From contig VSNM01000004.1 of NCBI GenBank assembly GCA_009774245.1, positions 90,376-154,375 on the forward strand: a DNA stretch of 64,000 nucleotides. The letters run 5' to 3'. The stretch is from Lachnospiraceae bacterium (lineage in GTDB: Bacteria > Bacillota > Clostridia > Lachnospirales > Lachnospiraceae). The notes under the pieces were generated by a model, which ran no database searches, had not been told where the DNA came from, and saw only the letters and a program-made list of their open reading frames with translations. Within the stretch, counting starts at the first letter, position 1. Each line of letters starts with the position of its first letter. Positions 1 to 9,234 of the stretch are shown in pieces. The position numbers and the translations under genes are program-made.

Positions 1-736
1 TCTCGCCGACAAACTCCGAACTCCCGTTTAACAGCGTCCTTTTCAACACCGCTGCCGAAAAAGAGAACCGTCCCAGACGATACACTTTCGCTTTTCTCAG
101 GAAAAAGTACAGAATCAGCACAAGGGAAACCACTGCTGAAATCAGGGACGCAAACGCGATTCCGGCAATCCCCATGCGAAATACAACCGCAAACAGGTAA
201 TCGAGAGCCGCATTCGTCAGCACGCTCACAATATTGACCTTCATATAATATTGCGGCTCGCCCTCTCCCCTGATAAACATGCCAAAGGAAGAATTGACCA
301 CCATCACGACAAGCTCCAACAGCAGAATGCCATAATATGTCCTAAAATATTTTCGTACTATTCCCTCAGCACCCAGAATGTCCAGCACCGGCTCAAAAAA
401 CAGCGCCACCAGCAGCCCTGTCAGCACGGAAAATACAATCGTTGTCACGACTGTCTGACGAAAAACCTGATTGCACGCCTGCATATCCCCGGCACCATAC
501 AACATTCCGGCAATCGCGACACCGCCGACCGACACCATCAGACCAATGGACAGAAATAAGTAGATGACCGGAAGTCCCAGATTGACCGCCGCAAGTCCCT
601 GCTCCCCGACATAATTTCCGATAAAATAACCGTCCACAACCGTGATCAGCGAAGTCAGCACCATCGCGATAATCGCGGGAACCGAAAACTGCAGTATCAC
701 GCCCACCGTGTTTCGTCTGATTCTCTCCAAATCCAT
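1..736 (-). CDS. MATE family efflux transporter, 3' end outside the window
   Basis: The first 245 codons of a multidrug and toxic compound extrusion transporter are visible; the gene runs off the left edge. The protein opens MDLERIRRNTVGVILQFSVP and has long hydrophobic helices, including the family-typical stretch VDGYFIGNYVG near residue 35, and charged loops such as RGEGEPQ. MATE proteins are inner-membrane Na+ or H+ antiporters that export drugs and metabolites. The ATG at 736 is chosen because AGGAGGAG lies about seven bases upstream. Substrate cannot be told from sequence. It is a different paralogue from the complete MATE gene near 27 kb. Confidence 0.9.
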   Translation of the reverse strand, partial: MDLERIRRNTVGVILQFSVPAIIAMVLTSLITVVDGYFIGNYVGEQGLAAVNLGLPVIYLFLSIGLMVSVGGVAIAGMLYGAGDMQACNQVFRQTVVTTIVFSVLTGLLVALFFEPVLDILGAEGIVRKYFRTYYGILLLELVVMVVNSSFGMFIRGEGEPQYYMKVNIVSVLTNAALDYLFAVVFRMGIAGIAFASLISAVVSLVLILYFFLRKAKVYRLGRFSFSAAVLKRTLLNGSSEFVGE

Positions 737-831
737 AAAAATCTCCTCCTGTATTCCCATTTTCCAAAAACGCCCCGCGCTTTTGGTATGCTCTATTATA
801 GAAGAAGATACAAATATAAACTTCTGAATTC

Positions 832-1083
832 TTGCCCTTTGGGACAATGCTGAGGGAACTGACCACGGAACAGGCGGAATTGTTCCAATCGGACTTTGCC
901 TGTATTGCTAAATTTCTTGCAAAGTCATATAATAAGAAGGAACAGATACTGATTCATCCAAAGGACACCCTGTTTACCCTTGCAGCCATCACTGGGGATA
1001 AACGGTATCTGGAAATCAGTGCGGAAAAATTTGGCAGTCTCCTTTTGGGTGAATTATGGCTGTTGATCGTATTGGGAATTTAA
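832..1083 (+). pseudogene. Gene fragment of unknown family
   Basis: An open frame of about 80 codons lies just beyond the MATE start and reads outward. It has no convincing start codon or ribosome binding site (the frame opens with TTG). It contains a stretch, TLAAITGDKRYLEI, that reads like coding protein rather than random sequence. It may be the C-terminal remnant of a Rpn/PD-(D/E)XK-type nuclease-transposase, but the match is too weak to name. The following 350 bases are AT-rich and empty, which suits a decaying junction. Confidence 0.25.
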
Positions 1084-1433
1084 CAGTCAATAATGCAAGC
1101 ATCTATAACAATTTTCAGCCTAATTTGGTTATTTTGAAGAGTAATTTGACCCACAACCACTACTGGCTAAAGCTGGTAGGTTCAATATGCCACTAAAGCA
1201 GCCTAAAGTGTGCTCCCTAAAAGTTATCTTTTTCATTTTATTTCTTATCTCATCCTAAGGTTGTGTATAAATGAGATATTTTCTGTAATTTTCTGTCATG
1301 TTCATTTTATGTTAATTATTCAAGTCCTCTGCGGCAAGTGCTATAATGTTCATAATAACTTAATCCACTGTTTAAAGCACGGAGATGTTTACCGGTTTCT
1401 GGTTATCCGACAGTGAAATAAATCCCATGTCTG
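1084..1433. other. Gene-poor AT-rich stretch
   Basis: No convincing gene is seen here. The open frames have no ribosome binding site and low-complexity AT-driven composition. A short imperfect fold around 1150-1200 (CTAAAGCTGGTAG and CACTAAAGCAGCC) could be the end of a lost insertion sequence, but no transposase remains. Confidence 0.4.
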
Positions 1434-2516
1434 CTATCTTGATGGGAGCGTTCTCCAGGGCTTGCATAATACAAAAAGCTCTGCAATGAGCAATACTGCA
1501 AAAGCTTTTATGAACGCCAGAGATAAAATCCAGTATACCGCAGTCACTGATGCTCCTGTCAACAGCCAGGAAATCATGAGGTGTCTCATTTTCTCATACA
1601 GCATCTTTTTATAAATCAAATATATGATCACCTCCATCAATATACTTCCCATACCCTGTACAATAACAACAAAAATATTTCTGCACAAATCTTTTTGATA
1701 TGCCTCATAAACGTCCTCAACACGCATGATATCTTTCTCCAATCCTGCTGTTTCAATTGCTTCCTGAACAAGCTCATTTTTTACAAGATACCGCTGACTT
1801 GTAATATATGCCGGGATTTGGACATCACTGACATTAGAAGATGTAGCAACCATAAAAACAGGATCTTTTATTGTGTTGCCGATTTGACCATAAGGCAGAT
1901 AGGAAGGGAACGTCATATCATTTTTCATGTAAATGATTTCTAACCGGTTGTCAGGATGTTTCTGTTCATGCGCCTTGGCGATGCCATATTTTATTTTGTC
2001 ATCAAAATAATATCTTAGAAAGGTATTATTCTCTATAAAATAATCACGGATCTCCTCTTCGCTGCTTCTGTATTTCTCAGGTACGATCAGGTAATCTATT
2101 CCCGAATCTTCATCAATGTCAATCAGATTGCCGTCAATATCTCTAAGCTGGTTTGCTTTTAAATACCCTGTATTTATCGTGACTGCATAGTCTGTCACCT
2201 TCAAATCATTGATATCTATCATCCCCGCATTATATAAAAGCAACTGGTTTCCGATATAAAACATCCATGAATTTTCCTCACTGTTTGTTTCATGAAAATA
2301 TGTGATCATCCTTTGATCTAATTCATCGGCAGCCTGTCCGTCATAATCTTCAGACGGATCTATAAATATACATGAAAAACCCTTAAATATCCTGTAATCC
2401 TTTTCTTGATACAGATTTTTGACAAATTTTACTGAATTTTGCATCAATAGTGTTAGAAATACCACAGCAATACTCCTGATTAGAAAACTGAATGTAATGC
2501 CTGCAATTTTTTTCAT
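1434..2516 (-). CDS. Membrane protein resembling bacteriocin-associated immunity/transport proteins (DUF1430-like)
   Basis: The 360-residue product has one N-terminal membrane helix (about residues 5-25), an extracytoplasmic domain of some 240 residues rich in Asp/Tyr/Ile, and at least two membrane helices near the C terminus. This topology is that of the integral membrane proteins encoded next to lactococcin-972-type bacteriocins, and a remnant of such a bacteriocin lies directly upstream on the same strand. Full-length relatives are nearer 650 residues with more C-terminal helices, so this copy may be truncated. Start: the ATG at 2516 sits eight bases after GGAAGG; the GTG nine bases earlier overlaps the binding site. 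Family assignment is inference. Confidence 0.5.
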   Translation of the reverse strand: MKKIAGITFSFLIRSIAVVFLTLLMQNSVKFVKNLYQEKDYRIFKGFSCIFIDPSEDYDGQAADELDQRMITYFHETNSEENSWMFYIGNQLLLYNAGMIDINDLKVTDYAVTINTGYLKANQLRDIDGNLIDIDEDSGIDYLIVPEKYRSSEEEIRDYFIENNTFLRYYFDDKIKYGIAKAHEQKHPDNRLEIIYMKNDMTFPSYLPYGQIGNTIKDPVFMVATSSNVSDVQIPAYITSQRYLVKNELVQEAIETAGLEKDIMRVEDVYEAYQKDLCRNIFVVIVQGMGSILMEVIIYLIYKKMLYEKMRHLMISWLLTGASVTAVYWILSLAFIKAFAVLLIAELFVLCKPWRTLPSR

Positions 2517-2630
2517 ATTCCACACCTTCCTCCGTTATAGGATAATTTTACATTATGAATCGTGGCGGCTTCATCAATAATGAAACCGCCACAGAATATC
2601 CTGAAGATATAAAATTACTGATACTGCACA

Positions 2631-2810
2631 TTATTTCATATTTTCATCCACTCTCCAGTAAGCGTGATTATTGTCTATCGAAAGTGTCTGAGCCTGCGCT
2701 ATGGACTTTTGATTTGCTGGCACCGTCAAACTTCTCGTAAGTCCGGCAGTCCCCCGTACAGATGATCCATGCCAGTATTTTTTATTTGTATAACTATAAT
2801 TGAGCAAATT
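2631..2810 (-). pseudogene. Remnant of a lactococcin 972-like bacteriocin
   Basis: Downstream codons encode NYSYTNKKYWHGSSVRG, then a TRS tripeptide, a basic/serine stretch and a C-terminal NNHAYWRV. This resembles the mature region of lactococcin 972-type peptides (a YSxYxHGSS-like start, small-residue middle and aromatic end). No signal peptide precedes it: upstream DNA is AT-rich and carries an imperfect repeat of GAGCAAATT at about 2800 and 2838, so the 5' part appears lost. It lies 115 bases before the DUF1430-like gene, the usual order of these loci. The call rests on motif resemblance plus context. Confidence 0.4.
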
Positions 2811-3036
2811 TGAAATTTTACCAAAGTTACTATGAATGAGCAAATTCGAAAATTGCACAAAATAAATAATTTGAGCCAATCAATAAATGGAAGATTTCAG
2901 ATTAATGTAAATTATTTGTGCATACATCATTTGCTGATTGTGCGTTTTAGGGGTAGCTAAAAATTAAATTTAGTAAATATTTTAAATTAGCTCATTTATA
3001 GTACTGCATATATAGTACATCAGCTTACTTTTTTCA

Positions 3037-3090
3037 CCTTGCATTTACACAACAGCTCCGGTAAATGCAAGGCGTCTTTATTTTGTTTTA
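3037..3090 (+). terminator. Rho-independent terminator-like hairpin
   Basis: A perfect 12-bp stem (CCTTGCATTTAC with GTAAATGCAAGG, loop 12) is followed on the plus strand by a T-rich run. No plus-strand gene upstream was recognised, so it may serve a small RNA or a lost gene. Confidence 0.55.
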
Positions 3091-3099
3091 ATTTCCTCC

Positions 3100-3312
3100 T
3101 TAATGTGGACAATGTTCATATGTAAGTGTTGATATTTTTTCGCCCATTATTAGATCCCCACATTTTGTACATATTTTAGAGTCATACTTTACCACTATAC
3201 AGCTTCCATCAGAATTTTTTGTGTGGCGTGAATAGATTGTTGATTTATAACTGTGTGAACAACTGCTACGTTCCTGAGCACTTTGCTGTTCATAGTAATA
3301 TGTCCTGCATCA
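3100..3312 (-). pseudogene. Remnant of a small cysteine-rich (CxxC) protein gene
   Basis: About 69 codons read coherently on the minus strand up to a TAA at 3100-3102 and end in a zinc-ribbon-like segment, CTKCGDLIMGEK followed by HCPH. The frame is closed at its 5' end by TGA. A nearby ATG-ATG with a GGGAGAAGG binding site lies in a different frame, so a frameshift seems to separate start from body. Function is unknown. It belongs to the same decayed minus-strand block as the bacteriocin remnant. Confidence 0.35.
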
Positions 3313-3381
3313 TGAACCTTCTCCCTATTAGAATTGGATTTATTGTAACGATATGTCAATGCATTTTATTGATATCCGCTA

Positions 3382-3553
3382 AGGAACTGTGAATAAATAA
3401 CTTTTCAATAGTGCGCAGGTTTTTTCTTCGAGATTGCCGCTCAAAAATCAGGCGCATAGTGGGCTATGTAACTGATTTTTGAGTAATTGCTTTAGCAATT
3501 TGATATCGGAGAAAAAGACAAGTAATATGAAAAGTTATTTTTGCACAGTTCCT
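3382..3553 (-). repeat. Palindromic MITE-like element, copy A
   Basis: A 172-bp self-complementary element bounded by AGGAACTGT and ACAGTTCCT. The outer arms pair over about 30 bases. The centre is a nested hairpin, CATAG-TGGG-CTATG, flanked by CAAAAATCAG and CTGATTTTTG. It is inverted relative to the copy at 51.1 kb. Its right end lies inside the preceding gene and provides the last five codons (GTVQK) and the TAA stop of the S51-GGDEF-EAL gene. Confidence 0.85.
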
Positions 3554-6060
3554 AAGGCTGCGTTATCCAGAAGCCTGGCAAATTCCGACTCGGTCATAGG
3601 CTTGTAGAAATAATACCCCTGTATCATGTCACAGCTCACCGACCGCAGGAACTCGAACTGTTCCTTGGTTTCCACGCCCTCGGCCACGACCTTTGCGCCG
3701 ACGTCATGCGACAGACCGATAATATGCTTGATGATTGATTCCGCTTTCCCACCCTTTCCTATCTGTGAGATAAAGCCCATGTCAATCTTGATGATGTCAA
3801 ATTCGAAATTTTCCAGCGTCGAGAACGAGGACATCCCGCTGCCAAAGTCATCCAGCATCAGCGCAAGGCCAAGCGCTTTCATCTCGTTCAGGAAAGAAAT
3901 CGCATCCGATTCAAGCTCCGCATAAGCCGATTCTGTTACCTCCAGCTTTAGCATATCCTTGATATTGATCTGATGTATCAGCTTCGTTTTCAGCATCTCA
4001 AGCAGCCTGACATCATAGAAATCCACTCTGGACAAATTGACCGCGCATGGAACAACCTTCTGGTTTTTGAGCATCCGACTGTGATTAAAAGCGATGACGC
4101 TGTTTACCATAAAACTGTCAATTCTCGTGATATAGCCTTCCTTCTCATACACCGGCACAAACTGCCCCGGGGAAATCATCCCCCGCTCCGAATGATGCCA
4201 CCTGATGAGGGCCTCCGCGCTCGCTATTTCCCCTGTTATCGTATCGACAACAGGCTGATAATACGTCTGGAACTCCCCCTTGGCGAACGCATTGTCAATC
4301 TGCGAAACAAGCCATCTGCGGTTCACATAGTCGTCGCTCATTTTTTGGTCACATACAGCGTAGCAGCTGCCATGAGCCGGATCAAGTGTATTCTCTGCCA
4401 GTTTCGCGCGGTCAAGCAGGCGCTGAATTTTCATCCCGTCTCCCTCACTGTCCTGTCCAGCCACATGTTCCTCGCCACCGATATGGCAGATACCGCACCT
4501 GATCAGTATCGGCAGTCGCTTAGACTCCTCCACATAGCACTGGCTGCACATCTCCTTTAACCTGTCGTTCGTAAGGTATTCCGTCTTTACAATCAGGGCA
4601 AAATGGTCGCTCTCAAGCCTCGCAAGCAGTACAGGATGCAGCGAGCGTGCCAAAACGTCCCTCGTCATGAAAATCACCATGTCGCCGCTGTGACGCCCCA
4701 GCAGGTCGTTCACTGCCTTAAATCCCTGCACATTGGCATAGACGACAGAATAGTCTTTCTGGTATTTGGGCTCTTTCAACATTTTCTCCGCCTGGGCAAT
4801 AAATCCAAGCCTGGAATACTCGTCCGTCATCCAGTCGTGGTCAAGGATCATGGAAATATTAGTATAGCTGACCATCAGCCGCCTTTTATCGCCGGCAATC
4901 AGCCTGGCACGCAGATCATACGCCTTGATTTCATCCCCTGTGTCCAGATGGACCGTCCTTGCGTACTCCCTCTTATTCACGATCTCATCCAACATCACCT
5001 CGGGCATGCTTTGCTCCAAAAAGGGCTGCTGCTCCTCTGGCACTACGAGCTTTTCCGCCAGCAGGCGGTTCAGCTCCTCTAAAGTGTCAATATTGACGGG
5101 AATGATTCCCCTCTCCAGCAGAAAATCGCCAATATGGAGGAATGTGGCGCTTCCGCTCTCTGAATCGACTTCCATGATACAGTCATACCTGTCCGATACG
5201 ATGGCATGAAAATATTCATGGAAATATCTTGCGCCATCGTTGACAGGCGCCGAACACGCGCGTCTGAGCCTTGCGTTATCAGAATGGATAATCCCGGCAT
5301 GGAGCGGTCTTGTTCTGCCATTCTCCATAATCTCACCTTCGCCAAAAAACTCCGTAACGCCATTTCTGATGATAAAATAAGCGCCATCGGGAATCATGTA
5401 GATTTCCCTGCCGTGGCTGTCCTGCGCCAAAATCTCGTCCACAAGCTTCATGCCGTCCAAAACGACTGTCCTCTCATATTCTATATGCGGCATGATATTG
5501 ATTCCGGTAAGGCCAAGGCCGTCCGTAAATTTCACAAAATCCGGATCTGCCGCTTCCCCCGGAAGTTCCGGTGGCAGGTACACATTCTCTGCTGCATTCA
5601 CCGCTCCCGCGCTAAGTCCGATAAAAATCCCATCAAAAACCTCCCTGTCATTGATAAGCTCCTTCAGTCCGCACCGTTTCATAAAAGCATTTTCCGTCGG
5701 CGCATGACCGCCTGAGAGATAAAACACGTCCGCCCACTGCAACGCGTCCTTTAGCGCGTTTTTTGCAGCGTCTGCTTCGGAGCAGCCGGCCTTTTCCCGA
5801 TATGCCTTGATTGCCCTGTCGTCAAAGCATCTGATTTCCTCAATAAAAAAGCCCGCCAGTGAAAACGCGTCGCGCATTTCCTCCGTCACATGGTCGGACG
5901 CCCCGGCATCAGACGGATCGCACGCAAAGACAAGAAATCTGGCATGGCATGGCCAGTATTTTTTCAAATGATCGACAAAACCGTTGGACGCGTCCACAGG
6001 CTTTGGCACGTACTTCTTCGGCTGATATTCCACAAAGCTGCTGGTTAAAAAAACAACCAT
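3535..6060 (-). CDS. Peptidase S51 (dipeptidase E-like) fused to degenerate GGDEF and EAL domains
   Basis: An 841-residue cytosolic fusion. Residues about 1-280 form a peptidase E/cyanophycinase-like (S51) domain: YLSGGHA, the nucleophile elbow GLSAGAVN (Ser about 150) and a downstream MPHIEY histidine are intact. Residues about 410-550 are a GGDEF domain whose signature is replaced by RLESDHF, so cyclase activity is unlikely. Residues about 590-825 form an EAL phosphodiesterase with EALIRW, NLSR, EVTES, DDFGSG, IKIDM, AEGVET and QGYYF all present, so c-di-GMP hydrolysis is expected. The ATG at 6060 lies eight bases after GGAGG; an upstream TTG overlaps that site. It follows the FMN lipoprotein gene by 40 bases in an operon with a chemoreceptor. 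The C terminus is supplied by a repeat element. Confidence 0.88.
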   Translation of the reverse strand: MVVFLTSSFVEYQPKKYVPKPVDASNGFVDHLKKYWPCHARFLVFACDPSDAGASDHVTEEMRDAFSLAGFFIEEIRCFDDRAIKAYREKAGCSEADAAKNALKDALQWADVFYLSGGHAPTENAFMKRCGLKELINDREVFDGIFIGLSAGAVNAAENVYLPPELPGEAADPDFVKFTDGLGLTGINIMPHIEYERTVVLDGMKLVDEILAQDSHGREIYMIPDGAYFIIRNGVTEFFGEGEIMENGRTRPLHAGIIHSDNARLRRACSAPVNDGARYFHEYFHAIVSDRYDCIMEVDSESGSATFLHIGDFLLERGIIPVNIDTLEELNRLLAEKLVVPEEQQPFLEQSMPEVMLDEIVNKREYARTVHLDTGDEIKAYDLRARLIAGDKRRLMVSYTNISMILDHDWMTDEYSRLGFIAQAEKMLKEPKYQKDYSVVYANVQGFKAVNDLLGRHSGDMVIFMTRDVLARSLHPVLLARLESDHFALIVKTEYLTNDRLKEMCSQCYVEESKRLPILIRCGICHIGGEEHVAGQDSEGDGMKIQRLLDRAKLAENTLDPAHGSCYAVCDQKMSDDYVNRRWLVSQIDNAFAKGEFQTYYQPVVDTITGEIASAEALIRWHHSERGMISPGQFVPVYEKEGYITRIDSFMVNSVIAFNHSRMLKNQKVVPCAVNLSRVDFYDVRLLEMLKTKLIHQINIKDMLKLEVTESAYAELESDAISFLNEMKALGLALMLDDFGSGMSSFSTLENFEFDIIKIDMGFISQIGKGGKAESIIKHIIGLSHDVGAKVVAEGVETKEQFEFLRSVSCDMIQGYYFYKPMTESEFARLLDNAALGTVQK

Positions 6061-6100
6061 ATAATATTCCTCCAAGCTTTTTCCACGCGAGTCCTTTCCC

Positions 6101-6553
6101 CTACTCAGTTTCTATAACCGCTGTCGCGGAATCTCCTGCAGCGGCCTGCTCTAAGACTGCGGCAACGAGCTTCTCAAAGTTTCCCCCTGAACTACTCGCA
6201 CCCGTGACAACATCTACTGTCGTATCCTTCTGTCCGTCGATTAGCTGCTGCACATACTCGCGCGTATATTTATTCGGATAAGTTCCCTGCACCGAGGCCA
6301 TATTTTTCATGTAGCTGTTATCCCATGCCTTGATGAATCCGCTCTCATTCTTGGCATTAAACTCAGCCGAGACAATCTTCCCACCCTTGACCTGTATAAT
6401 CAGATATTCCTGCCAGCCATGGGAAAATTCTGACATTTCAGCGGTATAGAACCCATCCTTCAACCCACCAATGCTGCCGCACCCTGCAAACATTCCGATC
6501 GAAATAAGAATCACAGACAGCATCACAATCTTTATCTTCCTGATCCGATTCAT
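6101..6553 (-). CDS. FMN-binding lipoprotein
   Basis: A 150-residue lipoprotein. An N-terminal signal peptide ends in a lipobox (FAGC), placing the protein on the outer face of the membrane. The rest is an FMN_bind domain: GKIVSAEF and the flavinylation-type motif TGASSSG, where FMN is attached to Ser/Thr by ApbE in studied relatives. Such proteins carry electrons in extracytoplasmic redox chains. The ATG at 6553 follows AGGGGAAG; an upstream in-frame start would put an unlikely charged extension before the signal peptide. It lies 49 bases after the chemoreceptor gene, so co-transcription is likely. Confidence 0.8.
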   Translation of the reverse strand: MNRIRKIKIVMLSVILISIGMFAGCGSIGGLKDGFYTAEMSEFSHGWQEYLIIQVKGGKIVSAEFNAKNESGFIKAWDNSYMKNMASVQGTYPNKYTREYVQQLIDGQKDTTVDVVTGASSSGGNFEKLVAAVLEQAAAGDSATAVIETE

Positions 6554-6602
6554 TTCTTCCCCTGCCTTCTTTTCTATTTTTCTTTCGCCTGCCACGCGTC
6601 TG

Positions 6603-8594
6603 TCAACGCCTGAGCTTCACCATCGATACGATCTGTTCCAGCTCTTCCACCTGCTGTAATGACACCGCCGCTGTCTCGTCTGTCTCCTTGGCAAACTGCT
6701 GGTTGGTATCCGCTATGGCCAGTACAGTCCGCACCTCCTGCGACGCCGTGTCGATTGCCTCCTTCTGCTGCAGCGTGATCTGAATCAGATTGTCAGAGAT
6801 CTCCATAAATTCATTTGTCGCCTGATTGACATTGCGAAAGGACTCGGCGGTCTGCTGTGCTGTCTGCATACCCTGGTCGATGGACATGCTCGCCTTTCCG
6901 ATGATCTCGCCCGTCTTTTCAAGTGCTGATGCAGTCTGCTGCGCCAGCTGGCCGATCTCCTGTGCCACGACAGCAAATCCCTTTCCGGCCTCCCCAGCCC
7001 GCGCCGCCTCAATCGAAGCATTCAATGACAAAAGACTCGTCTGTGAGGATATATCCTCGATCAACTGACTGATCGTGATGATCTCCTGCATGTCACTGTG
7101 GATACTGTCCATCGTCCCAAGCATATCACCCATCTGGCGCTGTCCCTCATCCACGCGCATCCGTGCCCTGTCCGCGCTCTCTTTCACGCGCTGTGCATTC
7201 CTGTCAATCTCCGTAGTTTTGTCCGTGATCAGCTCCACCTTTCCGGTCAGGCGCTCCAGAGCCGCTGTCTGCTCGATAGAACCGTCATACAATTTTCTCG
7301 CGTACTCTGTGGTCTCGGAGGAATTGCTCCGCACAGCCTCCGACGCGCGCTGAATACGGTTCATGGTCTCATTGAGCGAGTCCGTGATCAGACTCATGGC
7401 CTCCCGTATTGCCGCAAAATCCCCATCGAAAGTCCCCTCCACATTCTGGGAATAATCTCCCGAAGAAAGCAGTCCCAGATAGTCTGTAATACTGTCAATA
7501 TACACTGACAAACTGACCACTGTGCGCGACAGCGCCGTTGTGAGCACTTCCGCCTCCTGGTTATTGTCTGCAAAAATTACTTCGTCTTTCAGGTTTCCCG
7601 CTGCCAGCAAAGTCAGGCGGTCTGTCGCATGTGCCAGCGAGCCAGCGATCTGTTCCGCGATCCGGACAGTACGCTTTGTCGTGTAGGCCAGCAGTCCCAC
7701 AATGACAAGAATACTGATGACCACCGACCACATCAGTGTTCCCATAAAATCGCTTCCAGGCGCGGCGACCATCAGCGTCCAGTTCGTCCCCGCGATCGGG
7801 GAATACGCTGTATAATGCTGCGTCCCCTTCAAAAATATAGATTTCACATCCGTGCGGAAATCCAGCATAGCGTCAAAGGCGCGCTGATTTGCCGCAGAGC
7901 CATACATTTCATACAGATTTCTGCTCACTCCCATATCAGACACATTCTTGTCTGCGATGATATTTCCCTCACGATCCACGATATATGCAACACCTCTGGC
8001 GCCAATACTGATATTGGACAGCACATCATTGAGCATATCATACTTATAGCTTCCCACTAAATAGGAGAGAACCGCGCCCTCGCTGTCAAGAATCGGCACT
8101 CCCACACTGAGCTGCCAGAGCCCATCGGCATACTCTGGACTTCCAACCGTCAGATTCTGCGTGATGACAAGATAATCATAATATTCTTTTCCGGCAATGG
8201 AATCCGGCGCATTGCTGTCACCATACAATTTCTTCCCGGAAATGTCGTAACCGGCAATCCACACAAACTCTATCCGTTCCTTCGTCTGATCGATCAGCTT
8301 CTGCATCTCCTCAGAGGAGTTCCCAGCATCTGACCACTCCGGTTTCTGCGCCATATTGTCCATTCTGTCTGCCAGCAGATGTATATTTGAGCTGATGTTC
8401 TGGGCTGAGATCCGCGCTGTAACCTGCAGATTTTCGCGAAGCACGGACGATGTCGAGATGAGCGATGTGACGATCATTAATATGACCAGAATAACCCCCA
8501 GTGAAACAGATAATGATATCACATAACGAATAATGATCTCTTTGATACTGCGCTTCTGTGTGTTACTGAATTCTGTTGACTTTCTTGAACTCAT
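6603..8594 (-). CDS. Methyl-accepting chemotaxis protein with extracellular Cache-type sensor
   Basis: A 663-residue chemoreceptor. It has an N-terminal membrane helix (about 22-48), a ligand-binding domain of some 240 residues with dCache features (FVWIAGYDISGKKLYG, AYIVDREGNIIADK), a second membrane helix near 285, HAMP, and a long cytoplasmic coiled coil. The signalling tip reads NASIEAARAGEAGKGFAVVA at about residues 525-544. It would relay ligand binding to CheA/CheW. GGGGG seven bases before the ATG supports the start. It heads a minus-strand operon with the FMN lipoprotein and the S51-GGDEF-EAL fusion. An upstream TAAA-N14-TACGAAAT could be a weak sigma-28 promoter, but this is not a good match. 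Confidence 0.93.
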   Translation of the reverse strand: MSSRKSTEFSNTQKRSIKEIIIRYVISLSVSLGVILVILMIVTSLISTSSVLRENLQVTARISAQNISSNIHLLADRMDNMAQKPEWSDAGNSSEEMQKLIDQTKERIEFVWIAGYDISGKKLYGDSNAPDSIAGKEYYDYLVITQNLTVGSPEYADGLWQLSVGVPILDSEGAVLSYLVGSYKYDMLNDVLSNISIGARGVAYIVDREGNIIADKNVSDMGVSRNLYEMYGSAANQRAFDAMLDFRTDVKSIFLKGTQHYTAYSPIAGTNWTLMVAAPGSDFMGTLMWSVVISILVIVGLLAYTTKRTVRIAEQIAGSLAHATDRLTLLAAGNLKDEVIFADNNQEAEVLTTALSRTVVSLSVYIDSITDYLGLLSSGDYSQNVEGTFDGDFAAIREAMSLITDSLNETMNRIQRASEAVRSNSSETTEYARKLYDGSIEQTAALERLTGKVELITDKTTEIDRNAQRVKESADRARMRVDEGQRQMGDMLGTMDSIHSDMQEIITISQLIEDISSQTSLLSLNASIEAARAGEAGKGFAVVAQEIGQLAQQTASALEKTGEIIGKASMSIDQGMQTAQQTAESFRNVNQATNEFMEISDNLIQITLQQKEAIDTASQEVRTVLAIADTNQQFAKETDETAAVSLQQVEELEQIVSMVKLRR

Positions 8595-8704
8595 TTGTGA
8601 ACCCCCATTATATTACAAAATTTCGTATAATGTGTCTTAATTTTATCATAGGAACAATCCAAAAAGCAATATCTCGCACAAAAGCTTCCAAAAATATGTT
8701 ATTG

Positions 8705-9145
8705 TTATCTGTCTGCGCACTTGTCTGCAAGCATTTTCTTTAGACGCTCATATCTAAGCCGCTTCTCCTCTTTCGCAAAATGTGTCTCCCTGTATTGCCG
8801 GGGATTGCTCTCATATATCAGGACCTCATCCCCAAACTGCTCGCTTGTCAGGTCAAAACAGCTGTCCCCTACTACGTTATAACAGTGAAAATTTCCATCC
8901 GGCCTGCGTATTCCGTACACCTCGCCGCCAAAGATGTCCTGCGCCAGAAACGCGGTGATGGAACACTGTCCCAACGTCTTATTTTCCGGTGTCCACTGAT
9001 CACGCATTCTCGGCGCACAAGTGTCAGCGCACCAGATTTCCGACAAGGCATCATACAGATCAAGCGGTGTATGGATTCCCTCGTATTGATCGATAACCGC
9101 CCGCACCCTCGCCTGTTCCCAGCCATAAAACTGATATTCTTTCAT
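8705..9145 (-). CDS. YunG family protein
   Basis: A 146-residue soluble protein that matches the YunG family, conserved but without a known activity. The pattern includes WCADTCAPRMRDQWTPEN, GQCSITAFLAQDIFGGE and a HCYNVVGDSCFDLTSEQF-type core with conserved Cys and His. The ATG at 9145 is preceded by AGGAGGA at a good distance; the upstream ATG has no site. It is probably a single gene, with the AraC gene ending 90 bases further upstream on the same strand. Confidence 0.75.
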   Translation of the reverse strand: MKEYQFYGWEQARVRAVIDQYEGIHTPLDLYDALSEIWCADTCAPRMRDQWTPENKTLGQCSITAFLAQDIFGGEVYGIRRPDGNFHCYNVVGDSCFDLTSEQFGDEVLIYESNPRQYRETHFAKEEKRLRYERLKKMLADKCADR

Positions 9146-9234
9146 TCCTGCATCTCCTCCTATCTTATTTCTTCTCATCTTATTTCCTCTCGCCCATACG
9201 CTTTGATGGGCTTTTGTCGCCGCCTGCCGATCAC

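Noticed and set aside
393..866. A 157-codon minus-strand frame
   Set aside because: It is a shadow of the MATE gene in another frame and has a biased Gly/Arg/Cys composition.
1210..1416. A 68-codon open frame in the AT-rich gap
   Set aside because: No ribosome binding site, AT-driven composition and no recognisable domain.
3037..3072. Insertion-sequence terminal inverted repeat
   Set aside because: The two arms are only 12 bases apart and followed by a T run, which fits a terminator.
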